In this document: positions 1 to 11,523 of the stretch, in pieces
Position numbering within the stretch: the stretch's first letter is position 1
Layout of the letters: the number at the start of each line of letters is the position of its first letter
Assembly (NCBI RefSeq): GCF_965363235.1
Contig: NC_134848.1
Coordinates: forward strand, 63,616,681-63,680,680
DNA from: Mytilus galloprovincialis
Taxonomy: Eukaryota > Mollusca > Bivalvia > Mytilida > Mytilidae
Direction: 5' to 3'
Length of the DNA: 64,000 nucleotides
Position numbers and translations under genes: made by a program
Notes under the pieces: model-generated
Told to the model about the DNA's origin: nothing
The model's database searches: none
Seen by the model: only the letters and a program-made list of their open reading frames with translations

Positions 1-271
1 AGATAAACTAAACCTGACTATCACTGCATCATTAATCCTTTATGACAGATTATTTACTCATTATTATACTACATCCCGAATGTGGTGAACGAGTCGAACT
101 AATCACATTAAAATAAACATGAGAGTGTCAATGAATGAAGGATTCTTGTAACATGTGTAAGGGCAGGACATACACTCGAATCGACACAATTTCCTTATTT
201 CGTTCATATCAGACTCTATTCATTTTCAATGCTGAAAGACTACCGAAAAATTGAGTATTGGCGACATTCAA

Positions 272-330
272 AAATTTATGGAGGACCCGGGCATCGATCC
301 CGGTACCTCTCGCATGCTAAGCGAGCGCTC
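272..330. repeat. Left copy of 59-bp target-site duplication
   Basis: These 59 bases are repeated at 2082-2140 on the other side of the inserted element. They cover most of the tRNA-Ala gene plus ten bases of its 3' flank. Confidence 0.9.
279..330 (-). pseudogene. 3' part of tRNA-Ala(AGC), interrupted by insertion
   Basis: This is the 3' 52 nt of a tRNA-Ala gene (anticodon arm, T arm and 3' acceptor strand). The 5' part is replaced by the poly(T) start of the element at 331. It has lost its A box and part of the D arm. It is also the left copy of the 59-bp target duplication. Confidence 0.92.
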
Positions 331-2081
331 TTTTTTTTTTTATCTTTATTATATTCACAATTCATATATACATATCACAGTTTGAATTACACAAAAATAA
401 AAACATTGCCATTAGTTATAGTCTTTTCTCTTGAATGAATCATATTTGAAACATTAATTATATATTGCGTGAAATATTTGTCACGAACATGATTGTCTGA
501 TTATCAACTTTTGTATACTCATATTTATATATATATATATATCAATTTATATATCATAGTCAAACTCTTTCTAATCTAACATTCAGCTCATACATTCAAA
601 ATAATAAAAAGCTTACACAGAATACAATGAAAAAATTAAAGAGTTAATTGTTTCTACAGTCTTATTGTCGAATATATTACGAACAATGATACAATCGAAA
701 AAAAAAATCGCAAAGGGCTGGTATCCATTCCACAACGCAAATAAAATCAAAAGTATTAAATATGAAGTCAATTATCAGCAACAATAAGACAAGCAAACAA
801 CATCACAATATAATTATCATTATTCAGCAAAAGTATTTTCCCCATTTTCTCACAGAAACATACACAATTCTCACTACAAAAAGAAATTATAAAATACTCA
901 AAAATTAAACTGTTACAGTTTTTTATTTTTCACAAGTTTTTCCATCTCTAATATTCCTTGACGCACTGTATCAGTCATCAGTTTTGTTGTTCTTACATCT
1001 TTAAAATCGTCGGTTACCACTTTGTTAAATGTACGATAATCTCGTTCACCGCGAAGGAGAACTTCAAACTCTTTATGGTCCATATGAAATAATACAAGAC
1101 GTCCTCTTTGCGTTTTTCCAATTAATATGTCCATACCACTTCGGTTTTGTTTTAAAACAATTTTATGAATACATTTACTATCTTGTATGTTTTTATTATG
1201 TTCTTTCACTTTATCACATGTTGATGAAGTAGATACAATATCACTGTTATTCGCTTTACTCATTATACATTTTGATAATAAGTTATCTTCATCTACGGCA
1301 CACTTATTCTTTTCAATTATATCAACAGATACTATTTGTTTACTTTTATTTCCATTGTTTATAATTTTACTCGGTAAACAGGTTGGTGACATAGGCAATT
1401 CATTACCTGTATCGATTGACAGTTCTATATTAAGACTTTCTATATTATCAATGTTACCTGTAGAAGCGGAGGCCTCACACGGGTTATCGTCAAAATCCAT
1501 CACATCGGAGGTATTCGTCGATACCTTTTCACTCGGTAAATGATTATTTTCAGATGAACTACATGTATCTGAACAAATCACATCTGTATGATTCTCAATG
1601 TCAGAAATATTTACATTATCATTGTTATATTCTTTCATCCGTTTTTGGTCACGATTAACGGTAGACTTTGATTTCCTTTTAGTTTTATTGTTATCTTGAT
1701 TCGTAAAAACTATTGATATACGAGCTCTGTCATTTTCACCATGAACAGTAAAAGAAATATTACGAAATTGTTCGCATGCATTTTCTATATTACTCATCAA
1801 TAAAGATGGAAGTCTCTCCATTGTATATATAATTCAAAACAATAATGAAATTCACCCTCGGGTAGCCTCTTTCAATCCAACAATATTTACAATATTTAAA
1901 ACAGTTAATAAAGACGGTTTTTCCAATATCAATGAAAAAAACTTACTACTAAAACAAGTAAGAATGTTAATATTCCATATTTCAGCTTGGTAATCCGAGC
2001 AATAACTTATTATAGAGCAATATTTTCACTGTACACAAAAACAACGTCTTGTCATGAAAAGGTCCACTCGACTTTTCCCCT
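331..2081 (-). mobile_element. Poly(A)-tailed non-LTR-type element inserted in tRNA-Ala
   Basis: This is an insert of about 1.75 kb in the first tRNA unit, read on the minus strand. It has a ~260-bp 5' leader, one ORF (913-1821), a ~580-bp 3' UTR and an 11-A tail (T-run at 331-341). A 59-bp direct repeat of target flanks it. The structure is that of a retroposed element. No reverse transcriptase or endonuclease is present, so it is either 5'-truncated inside a longer element or a non-autonomous form that moves in trans. A related copy sits at the same tRNA-Ala base at 12560. Non-LTR retrotransposons that target multicopy RNA genes are known in the Tx1 and R2/NeSL lineages. Assigning this one to such a lineage is inference. 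Confidence 0.8.
913..1821 (-). CDS. Unclassified 302-aa protein of the tRNA-Ala-inserted element
   Basis: An intact ORF of 302 residues, starting at an ATG near 1821. Residues ~20-70 hold a short predicted-beta stretch followed by a basic patch (KTKRKSKSTVNRDQKRMKEY). From memory, this layout resembles repeat-associated hypothetical proteins of bivalves. The middle (about 70-200) is low-complexity, rich in Asn, Ser and acidic residues. The C-terminal ~85 residues are the conserved part and are shared with the ORF at 13155-13661, both ending in NKKL. I see no RT, nuclease or zinc-finger motif. It may be an ORF1-like RNA-binding protein, but I cannot name the family. Confidence 0.7.
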   Translation of the reverse strand: MERLPSLLMSNIENACEQFRNISFTVHGENDRARISIVFTNQDNNKTKRKSKSTVNRDQKRMKEYNNDNVNISDIENHTDVICSDTCSSSENNHLPSEKVSTNTSDVMDFDDNPCEASASTGNIDNIESLNIELSIDTGNELPMSPTCLPSKIINNGNKSKQIVSVDIIEKNKCAVDEDNLLSKCIMSKANNSDIVSTSSTCDKVKEHNKNIQDSKCIHKIVLKQNRSGMDILIGKTQRGRLVLFHMDHKEFEVLLRGERDYRTFNKVVTDDFKDVRTTKLMTDTVRQGILEMEKLVKNKKL

Positions 2082-2140
2082 AAATTTATGGAGGACCCGG
2101 GCATCGATCCCGGTACCTCTCGCATGCTAAGCGAGCGCTC
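2082..2140. repeat. Right copy of 59-bp target-site duplication
   Basis: Identical to 272-330. Because the duplication spans the insertion point back past the tRNA 3' end, this copy joins the untouched 5' part and restores a full tRNA-Ala gene. Confidence 0.9.
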
Positions 2141-2161
2141 TACCATGTGAGCTAGTCCCCC
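2089..2161 (-). tRNA. tRNA-Ala (AGC), restored next to the inserted element
   Basis: A 73-nt cloverleaf with a 7-bp acceptor stem (GGGGGAC with GTCCTCC, one G-U), A box TAGCTCACATGG, anticodon loop TTAGCAT and T loop TCGATGC. The discriminator base is A. The gene is complete because of the target duplication. Its usual T5 terminator is cut to T3 by the adjoining element, whose 5' end lies 7 bp downstream, so Pol III may read into the element. Confidence 0.95.
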
Positions 2162-2454
2162 TCTTGGGTAATATGTCATTAAATAACGCCTTTATGCGTA
2201 CAGATGTCATTCAGTCACTTTATCGGTTCTAACTACAGTTCAAAGTAGTCTCGAGAGCTACATTTGTACATAATGAAGATTTATTTATATTTAGCACAAT
2301 TACGTGATATGCCTACAACTGCTTTGGCGGTCGGTCGTTAAAACAAAATGAATAAGGTTGAAACGTGGTACATGCATAACAACCCGCTAATGTGCATTCG
2401 CTAAAATTCCTCGAACAATGGTAATATTTGAGAGTGAAATGGGACCAAAAAATA

Positions 2455-2546
2455 TCCCGTGAGGCGGAGTCGAACCACCGACCTAGAGATGTCAGATTTT
2501 CTTATTCCACTACAGTCTCCCGCTCTACCAACTGAGCTATCACGGG
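2455..2546 (-). tRNA. tRNA-Tyr (GTA) with 19-nt intron
   Basis: A 92-bp gene. The acceptor stem is CCCGTGA with TCACGGG, the D arm is TAGCTCAGTTGG, the anticodon is GTA and the T arm is GGTGG-TTCGACT-CCGCC. A 19-nt intron follows the base 3' of the anticodon, the standard place in eukaryotic tRNA-Tyr. A T6 run lies just past the 3' end. Confidence 0.97.
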
Positions 2547-2852
2547 GTCTGTATACAAATGGTTAAATTGATGATTTATACGTATTTGGATGTATTGTAC
2601 ATTTAGTAATAAAAACAAAAAAGCGCCATCAATTGAATCTGAAACGTATATTAGGGGAAGGAGGGGCGATAATTCATTAAGATATTTCAATTAGCAAGAG
2701 TAGCAGAGAAAACAAGTAAGTAGAATGACGGATCGGTTGCGCTTAACATATATCGCCTACAGCAATCAATACTATGAATTTGCGGATGCGTTCAATATAT
2801 TAACAAGATAGCAGTGAGCGTTAAGTACCTAAAAATGATGGGCGTTTCTAAG

Positions 2853-2924
2853 TCCTCGGTAGTATAGTGGTTAGTATCCCCGCCTGTCACGCGGGAGACC
2901 GGGGTTCGATTCCCCGCCGGGGAG
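2853..2924 (+). tRNA. tRNA-Asp (GTC)
   Basis: A 72-nt intronless gene with acceptor stem TCCTCGG/CCGGGGA, A box TAGTATAGTGG, anticodon loop CTGTCAC (GTC) and T loop TTCGATT. The discriminator base is G, typical of tRNA-Asp. A T6 terminator lies ~9 nt downstream. Confidence 0.98.
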
Positions 2925-3444
2925 GACATTATTTTTTACTTGGCTTTGGATTTTCATTCTTTAATTGTCAATTTGACCGCTATAGTAACACCGGATAATA
3001 ACTGTGTAAGGGTTTGAAACCAATCCAACTGTCATATTGTTTATGCCGTAGCATCTCCAGTTCATGTCATCAGAAGACGACCAGTTAAGTTTTGAACACG
3101 TTCCCAACCTTTAAATGTGTCTACTTTTTAGCATTCATGAGCATATTTTTGAGAAAAAAAACGCAAAGATAAACTAAACCTGACTATCACTGCATCATTA
3201 ATCCTTTATGACAGATTATTTACTCATTATTATACTACATCCCGAATGTGGTGAACGAGTCGAACTAATCACATTAGAATAAACATGAGAGTGTCAATGA
3301 ATGAAGGATTCTTGTAACATGTGTAAGGGCAGGACATACACTCGAATCGACACAATTTCCTTATTTCGTTCATATCAGACTCTATTCATTTTCAATGCTG
3401 AAAGACTACCGAAAAATTGAGTATTGGCGACATTCAAAAATTTA

Positions 3445-3517
3445 TGGAGGACCCGGGCATCGATCCCGGTACCTCTCGCATGCTAAGCGAGCGCTCTACC
3501 ATGTGAGCTAGTCCCCC
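3445..3517 (-). tRNA. tRNA-Ala (AGC), second unit
   Basis: Full 73-nt copy, identical to the one at 2089-2161, with its normal T5 terminator downstream on the minus strand. Confidence 0.97.
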
Positions 3518-3810
3518 TCTTGGGTAATATGTCATTAAATAACGCCTTTATGCGTACAGATGTCATTCAGTCACTTTATCGGTTCTAACTACAGTTCAAA
3601 GTAGTCTCGAGAGCTACATTTGTACATAATGAAGATTTATTTATATTTAGCACAATTACGTGATATGCCTACAACTGCTTTGGCGGTCGGTCGTTAAAAC
3701 AAAATGAATAAGGTTGAAACGTGGTACATGCATAACAACCCGCTAATGTGCATTCGCTAAAATTCCTCGAACAATGGTAATATTTGAGAGTGAAATGGGA
3801 CCAAAAAATA

Positions 3811-3902
3811 TCCCGTGAGGCGGAGTCGAACCACCGACCTAGAGATGTCAGATTTTCTTATTCCACTACAGTCTCCCGCTCTACCAACTGAGCTATCACG
3901 GG
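3811..3902 (-). tRNA. tRNA-Tyr (GTA), second unit
   Basis: Intact 92-bp copy with the 19-nt intron, 1,356 bp from the previous one. Confidence 0.97.
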
Positions 3903-4208
3903 GTCTGTATACAAATGGTTAAATTGATGATTTATACGTATTTGGATGTATTGTACATTTAGTAATAAAAACAAAAAAGCGCCATCAATTGAATCTGAAA
4001 CGTATATTAGGGGAAGGAGGGGCGATAATTCATTAAGATATTTCAATTAGCAAGAGTAGCAGAGAAAACAAGTAAGTAGAATGACGGATCGGTTGCGCTT
4101 AACATATATCGCCTACAGCAATCAATACTATGAATTTGCGGATGCGTTCAATATATTAACAAGATAGCAGTGAGCGTTAAGTACCTAAAAATGATGGTCG
4201 TTACTAAG

Positions 4209-4280
4209 TCCTCGGTAGTATAGTGGTTAGTATCCCCGCCTGTCACGCGGGAGACCGGGGTTCGATTCCCCGCCGGGGAG
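4209..4280 (+). tRNA. tRNA-Asp (GTC), second unit
   Basis: Intact 72-nt copy with GTC anticodon. Its 5' flank differs by two substitutions from the first unit; the gene itself is unchanged. Confidence 0.98.
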
Positions 4281-4800
4281 GACATTATTTTTTACTTGGC
4301 TTTGGATTTTCATTCTTTAATTGTCAATTTGACCGCTATAGTAACACCGGATAATAACTGTGTAAGGGTTTGAAACCAATCCAACTGTCATATTGTTTAT
4401 GCCGTAGCATCTCCAGTTCATGTCATCAGAAGACGACCAGTTAAGTTTTGAACACGTTCCCAACCTTTAAATGTGTCTACTTTTTAGCATTCATGAGCAT
4501 ATTTTTGAGAAAAAAAACGCAAAGATAAACTAAACCTGACTATCACTGCATCATTAATCCTTTATGACAGATTATTTACTCATTATTATACTACATCCCG
4601 AATGTGGTGAACGAGTCGAACTAATCACATTAAAATAAACATGAGAGTGTCAATGAATGAAGGATTCTTGTAACATGTGTAAGGGCAGGACATACACTCG
4701 AATCGACACAATTTCCTTATTTCGTTCATATCAGACTCTATTCATTTTCAATGCTGAAAGACTACCGAAAAATTGAGTATTGGCGACATTCAAAAATTTA

Positions 4801-4873
4801 TGGAGGACCCGGGCATCGATCCCGGTACCTCTCGCATGCTAAGCGAGCGCTCTACCATGTGAGCTAGTCCCCC
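4801..4873 (-). tRNA. tRNA-Ala (AGC), third unit
   Basis: Intact copy. This unit carries a 4-bp insertion about 30 bp past the tRNA 5' end. Confidence 0.97.
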
Positions 4874-5170
4874 TCTTGGGTAATATGTCATTAAATAACG
4901 CCTTTATAAATGCGTACAGATGTCATTCAGTCACTTTATCGGTTCTAACTACAGTTCAAAGTAGTCTCGAGAGCTACATTTGTACATAATGAAGATTTAT
5001 TTATATTTAGCACAATTACGTGATATGCCTACAACTGCTTTGGCGGTCGGTCGTTAAAACAAAATGAATAAGGTTGAAACGTGGTACATGCATAACAACC
5101 CGCTAATGTGCATTCGCTAAAATTCCTCGAACAATGGTAATATTTGAGAGTGAAATGGGACCAAAAAATA

Positions 5171-5262
5171 TCCCGTGAGGCGGAGTCGAACCACCGACCT
5201 AGAGATGTCAGATTTTCTTATTCCACTACAGTCTCCCGCTCTACCAACTGAGCTATCACGGG
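5171..5262 (-). tRNA. tRNA-Tyr (GTA), third unit
   Basis: Intact intron-containing copy. Confidence 0.97.
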
Positions 5263-5568
5263 GTCTGTATACAAATGGTTAAATTGATGATTTATACGTA
5301 TTTGGATGTATTGTACATTTAGTAATAAAAACAAAAAAGCGCCATCAATTGAATCTGAAACGTATATTAGGGGAAGGAGGGGCGATAATTCATTAAGATA
5401 TTTCAATTAGCAAGAGTAGCAGAGAAAACAAGTAAGTAGAATGACGGATCGGTTGCGCTTAACATATATCGCCTACAGCAATCAATACTATGAATTTGCG
5501 GATGCGTTCAATATATTAACAAGATAGCAGTGAGCGTTAAGTACCTAAAAATGATGGTCGTTACTAAG

Positions 5569-5640
5569 TCCTCGGTAGTATAGTGGTTAGTATCCCCGCC
5601 TGTCACGCGGGAGACCGGGGTTCGATTCCCCGCCGGGGAG
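5569..5640 (+). tRNA. tRNA-Asp (GTC), third unit
   Basis: Intact copy. Confidence 0.98.
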
Positions 5641-6160
5641 GACATTATTTTTTACTTGGCTTTGGATTTTCATTCTTTAATTGTCAATTTGACCGCTATA
5701 GTAACACCGGATAATAACTGTGTAAGGGTTTGAAACCAATCCAACTGTCATATTGTTTATGCCGTAGCATCTCCAGTTCATGTCATCAGAAGACGACCAG
5801 TTAAGTTTTGAACACGTTCCCAACCTTTAAATGTGTCTACTTTTTAGCATTCATGAGCATATTTTTGAGAAAAAAAACGCAAAGATAAACTAAACCTGAC
5901 TATCACTGCATCATTAATCCTTTATGACAGATTATTTACTCATTATTATACTACATCCCGAATGTGGTGAACGAGTCGAACTAATCACATTAAAATAAAC
6001 ATGAGAGTGTCAATGAATGAAGGATTCTTGTAACATGTGTAAGGGCAGGACATACACTCGAATCGACACAATTTCCTTATTTCGTTCATATCAGACTCTA
6101 TTCATTTTCAATGCTGAAAGACTACCGAAAAATTGAGTATTGGCGACATTCAAAAATTTA

Positions 6161-6233
6161 TGGAGGACCCGGGCATCGATCCCGGTACCTCTCGCATGCT
6201 AAGCGAGCGCTCTACCATGTGAGCTAGTCCCCC
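6161..6233 (-). tRNA. tRNA-Ala (AGC), fourth unit
   Basis: Intact copy. Confidence 0.97.
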
Positions 6234-6526
6234 TCTTGGGTAATATGTCATTAAATAACGCCTTTATGCGTACAGATGTCATTCAGTCACTTTATCGGTT
6301 CTAACTACAGTTCAAAGTAGTCTCGAGAGCTACATTTGTACATAATGAAGATTTATTTATATTTAGCACAATTACGTGATATGCCTACAACTGCTTTGGC
6401 GGTCGGTCGTTAAAACAAAATGAATAAGGTTGAAACGTGGTACATGCATAACAACCCGCTAATGTGCATTCGCTAAAATTCCTCGAACAATGGTAATATT
6501 TGAGAGTGAAATGGGACCAAAAAATA

Positions 6527-6618
6527 TCCCGTGAGGCGGAGTCGAACCACCGACCTAGAGATGTCAGATTTTCTTATTCCACTACAGTCTCCCGCTCTAC
6601 CAACTGAGCTATCACGGG
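6527..6618 (-). tRNA. tRNA-Tyr (GTA), fourth unit
   Basis: Intact intron-containing copy. Confidence 0.97.
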
Positions 6619-6924
6619 GTCTGTATACAAATGGTTAAATTGATGATTTATACGTATTTGGATGTATTGTACATTTAGTAATAAAAACAAAAAAGCGCCA
6701 TCAATTGAATCTGAAACGTATATTAGGGGAAGGAGGGGCGATAATTCATTAAGATATTTCAATTAGCAAGAGTAGCAGAGAAAACAAGTAAGTAGAATGA
6801 CGGATCGGTTGCGCTTAACATATATCGCCTACAACAATCAATACTATGAATTTGCGGATGCGTTCAATATATTAACAAGATAGCAGTGAGCGTTAAGTAC
6901 CTAAAAATGATGGTCGTTACTAAG

Positions 6925-6996
6925 TCCTCGGTAGTATAGTGGTTAGTATCCCCGCCTGTCACGCGGGAGACCGGGGTTCGATTCCCCGCCGGGGAG
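6925..6996 (+). tRNA. tRNA-Asp (GTC), fourth unit
   Basis: Intact copy. Confidence 0.98.
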
Positions 6997-7516
6997 GACA
7001 TTATTTTTTACTTGGCTTTGGATTTTCATTCTTTAATTGTCAATTTGACCGCTATAGTAACACCGGATAATAACTGTGTAAGGGTTTGAAACCAATCCAA
7101 CTGTCATATTGTTTATGCCGTAGCATCTCCAGTTCATGTCATCAGAAGACGACCAGTTAAGTTTTGAACACGTTCCCAACCTTTAAATGTGTCTACTTTT
7201 TAGCATTCATGAGCATATTTTTGAGAAAAAAAACGCAAAGATAAACTAATCCTGACTATCACTGCATCATTAATCCTTTATGACAGATTATTTACTCATT
7301 ATTATACTACATCCCGAATGTGGTGAACGAGTCGAACTAATCACATTAAAATAAACATGAGAGTGTCAATGAATGAAGGATTCTTGTAACATGTGTAAGG
7401 GCAGGACATACACTCGAATCGACACAATTTCCTTATTTCGTTCATATCAGACTCTATTCATTTTCAATGCTGAAAGACTACCGAAAAATTGAGTATTGGC
7501 GACATTCAAAAATTTA

Positions 7517-7589
7517 TGGAGGACCCGGGCATCGATCCCGGTACCTCTCGCATGCTAAGCGAGCGCTCTACCATGTGAGCTAGTCCCCC
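7517..7589 (-). tRNA. tRNA-Ala (AGC), fifth unit
   Basis: Intact copy. Confidence 0.97.
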
Positions 7590-7882
7590 TCTTGGGTAAT
7601 ATGTCATTAAATAACGCCTTTATGCGTACAGATGTCATTCAGTCACTTTATCGGTTCTAACTACAGTTCAAAGTAGTCTCGAGAGCTACATTTGTACATA
7701 ATGAAGATTTATTTATATTTAGCACAATTACGTGATATGCCTACAACTGCTTTGGCGGTCGGTCGTTAAAACAAAATGAATAAGGTTGAAACGTGGTACA
7801 TGCATAACAACCCGCTAATGTGCATTCGCTAAAATTCCTCGAACAATGGTAATATTTGAGAGTGAAATGGGACCAAAAAATA

Positions 7883-7974
7883 TCCCGTGAGGCGGAGTCG
7901 AACCACCGACCTAGAGATGTCAGATTTTCTTATTCCACTACAGTCTCCCGCTCTACCAACTGAGCTATCACGGG
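7883..7974 (-). tRNA. tRNA-Tyr (GTA), fifth unit
   Basis: Intact intron-containing copy. Its 5' flank has a few private substitutions. Confidence 0.97.
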
Positions 7975-8280
7975 GTCTGTATACAAATGGTTAAATTGAT
8001 GATTTATACTTATTTGGATGTATTGTACATTTAGTAATAAAAACAAAAAAGCGCCATCAATTGAATCTGAAACGTATATTAGGGGAAGGAGGTGCGATAA
8101 TTCATTAAGATATTTCAATTAGCAAGAGTAGCAGAGAAAACAAGTAAGTAGAATGACGGATCGGTTGCGCTTAACATATATCGCCTACAGCAATCAATAC
8201 TATGAATTTGCGGATGCGTTCAATATATTAACAAGATAGCAGTGAGCGTTAAGTACCTAAAAATGATGGTCGTTACTAAG

Positions 8281-8352
8281 TCCTCGGTAGTATAGTGGTT
8301 AGTATCCCCGCCTGTCACGCGGGAGACCGGGGTTCGATTTCCCGCCGGGGAG
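8281..8352 (+). tRNA. tRNA-Asp (GTC), fifth unit, T-stem variant
   Basis: A C-to-T change at the first base of the 3' T-stem strand turns one G-C pair into G-U. The fold is still possible. The same change is in the copy at 11916. Confidence 0.95.
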
Positions 8353-8872
8353 GACATTATTTTTTACTTGGCTTTGGATTTTCATTCTTTAATTGTCAAT
8401 TTGACCGCTATAGTAACACCGGATAATAACTGTGTAAGGGTTTGAAACCAATCCAACTGTCATATTGTTTATGCCGTAGCATCTCCAGTTCATGTCATCA
8501 GAAGACGACCAGTTAAGTTTTGAACACGTTCCCAACCTTTAAATGTGTCTACTTTTTAGCATTCATGAGCATATTTTTGAGAAAAAAAACGCAAAGATAA
8601 ACTAATCCTGACTATCACTGCATCATTAATCCTTTATGACAGATTATTTACTCATTATTATACTACATCCCGAATGTGGTGAACGAGTCGAACTAATCAC
8701 ATTAAAATAAACATGAGAGTGTCAATGAATGAAGGATTCTTGTAACATGTGTAAGGGCAGGACATACACTCGAATCGACACAATTTCCTTATTTCGTTCA
8801 TATCAGACTCTATTCATTTTCAATGCTGAAAGACTACCGAAAAATTGAGTATTGGCGACATTCAAAAATTTA

Positions 8873-8945
8873 TGGAGGACCCGGGCATCGATCCCGGTAC
8901 CTCTCGCATGCTAAGCGAGCGCTCTACCATGTGAGCTAGTCCCCC
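8873..8945 (-). tRNA. tRNA-Ala (AGC), sixth unit
   Basis: Intact copy. Confidence 0.97.
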
Positions 8946-9238
8946 TCTTGGGTAATATGTCATTAAATAACGCCTTTATGCGTACAGATGTCATTCAGTC
9001 ACTTTATCGGTTCTAACTACAGTTCAAAGTAGTCTCGAGAGCTACATTTGTACATAATGAAGATTTATTTATATTTAGCACAATTACGTGATATGCCTAC
9101 AACTGCTTTGGCGGTCGGTCGTTAAAACAAAATGAATAAGGTTGAAACGTGGTACATGCATAACAACCCGCTAATGTGCATTCGCTAAAATTCCTCGAAC
9201 AATGGTAATATTTGAGAGTGAAATGGGACCAAAAAATA

Positions 9239-9330
9239 TCCCGTGAGGCGGAGTCGAACCACCGACCTAGAGATGTCAGATTTTCTTATTCCACTACAGT
9301 CTCCCGCTCTACCAACTGAGCTATCACGGG
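9239..9330 (-). tRNA. tRNA-Tyr (GTA), sixth unit
   Basis: Intact intron-containing copy, the last intact tRNA-Tyr in the array. Confidence 0.97.
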
Positions 9331-9636
9331 GTCTGTATACAAATGGTTAAATTGATGATTTATACGTATTTGGATGTATTGTACATTTAGTAATAAAAAC
9401 AAAAAAGCGCCATCAATTGAATCTGAAACGTATATTAGGGGAAGGAGGGGCGATAATTCATTAAGATATTTCAATTAGCAAGAGTAGCAGAGAAAACAAG
9501 TAAGTAGAATGACGGATCGGTTGCGCTTAACATATATCGCCTACAGCAATCAATACTATGAATTTGCGGATGCGTTCAATATATTAACAAGATAGCAGTG
9601 AGCGTTAAGTACCTAAAAATGATGGTCGTTACTAAG

Positions 9637-9708
9637 TCCTCGGTAGTATAGTGGTTAGTATCCCCGCCTGTCACGCGGGAGACCGGGGTTCGATTCCCCG
9701 CCGGGGAG
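9637..9708 (+). tRNA. tRNA-Asp (GTC), sixth unit
   Basis: Intact copy. Confidence 0.98.
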
Positions 9709-10228
9709 GACATTATTTTTTACTTGGCTTTGGATTTTCATTCTTTAATTGTCAATTTGACCGCTATAGTAACACCGGATAATAACTGTGTAAGGGTTTG
9801 AAACCAATCCAACTGTCATATTGTTTATGCCGTAGCATCTCCAGTTCATGTCATCAGAAGACGACCAGTTAAGTTTTGAACACGTTCCCAACCTTTAAAT
9901 GTGTCTACTTTTTAGCATTCATGAGCATATTTTTGAGAAAAAAAACGCAAAGATAAACTAATCCTGACTATCACTGCATCATTAATCCTTTATGACAGAT
10001 TATTTACTCATTATTATACTACATCCCGAATGTGGTGAACGAGTCGAACTAATCACATTAAAATAAACATGAGAGTGTCAATGAATGAAGGATTCTTGTA
10101 ACATGTGTAAGGGCAGGACATACACTCGAATCGACACAATTTCCTTATTTCGTTCATATCAGACTCTATTCATTTTCAATGCTGAAAGACTACCGAAAAA
10201 TTGAGTATTGGCGACATTCAAAAATTTA

Positions 10229-10301
10229 TGGAGGACCCGGGCATCGATCCCGGTACCTCTCGCATGCTAAGCGAGCGCTCTACCATGTGAGCTAGTCCCC
10301 C
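10229..10301 (-). tRNA. tRNA-Ala (AGC), seventh unit
   Basis: Intact copy. It lies in the unit that lost tRNA-Tyr through a 431-bp deletion ending just before the next tRNA-Asp. Confidence 0.97.
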
Positions 10302-10561
10302 TCTTGGGTAATATGTCATTAAATAACGCCTTTATGCGTACAGATGTCATTCAGTCACTTTATCGGTTCTAACTACAGTTCAAAGTAGTCTCGAGAGCTA
10401 CATTTGTACATAATGAAGATTTATTTATATTTAGCACAATTACGTGATATGCCTACAACTGCTTTGGCGGTCGGTCGTTAAAACAAAATGAATAAGGTTG
10501 AAACGTGGTACATGCATAACAACCCGCTAATGTGCATTCGCTAAAATTCCTCGAACAATGA

Positions 10562-10633
10562 TCCTCGGTAGTATAGTGGTTAGTATCCCCGCCTGTCACG
10601 CGGGAGACCGGGGTTCGATTCCCCGCCGGGGAG
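10562..10633 (+). tRNA. tRNA-Asp (GTC), seventh unit
   Basis: Intact gene whose normal 5' flank has been deleted, so the region that usually separates tRNA-Ala from tRNA-Asp is 431 bp shorter. The deletion ends within one base of the tRNA 5' end. Confidence 0.97.
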
Positions 10634-11153
10634 GACATTATTTTTTACTTGGCTTTGGATTTTCATTCTTTAATTGTCAATTTGACCGCTATAGTAACAC
10701 CGGATAATAACTGTGTAAGGGTTTGAAACCAATCCAACTGTCATATTGTTTATGCCGTAGCATCTCCAGTTCATGTCATCAGAAGACGACCAGTTAAGTT
10801 TTGAACACGTTCCCAACCTTTAAATGTGTCTACTTTTTAGCATTCATGAGCATATTTTTGAGAAAAAAAACGCAAAGATAAACTAAACCTGACTATCACT
10901 GCATCATTAATCCTTTATGACAGATTATTTACTCATTATTATACTACATCCCGAATGTGGTGAACGAGTCGAACTAATCACATTAAAATAAACATGAGAG
11001 TGTCAATGAATGAAGGATTCTTGTAACATGTGTAAGGGCAGGACATACACTCGAATCGACACAATTTCCTTATTTCGTTCATATCAGACTCTATTCATTT
11101 TCAATGCTGAAAGACTACCGAAAAATTGAGTATTGGCGACATTCAAAAATTTA

Positions 11154-11226
11154 TGGAGGACCCGGGCATCGATCCCGGTACCTCTCGCATGCTAAGCGAG
11201 CGCTCTACCATGTGAGCTAGTCCCCC
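11154..11226 (-). tRNA. tRNA-Ala (AGC), eighth unit
   Basis: Intact copy, with the same 4-bp flank insertion seen in the third unit. Confidence 0.97.
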
Positions 11227-11523
11227 TCTTGGGTAATATGTCATTAAATAACGCCTTTATAAATGCGTACAGATGTCATTCAGTCACTTTATCGGTTCTA
11301 ACTACAGTTCAAAGTAGTCTCGAGAGCTACATTTGTACATAATGAAGATTTATTTATATTTAGCACAATTACGTGATATGCCTACAACTGCTTTGGCGGT
11401 CGGTCGTTAAAACAAAATGAATAAGGTTGAAACGTGGTACATGCATAACAACCCGCTAATGTGCATTCGCTAAAATTCCTCGAACAATGGTAATATTTGA
11501 GAGTGAAATGGGACCAAAAAATA

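Noticed and set aside
1982-2179. 65-codon minus-strand frame
   Set aside because: Its start is the translated tRNA-Ala gene and the rest is element leader.
10453-10638. 61-codon minus-strand frame starting MSSPAGNRTPVSRV
   Set aside because: This is the antisense of tRNA-Asp, a well-known false protein.
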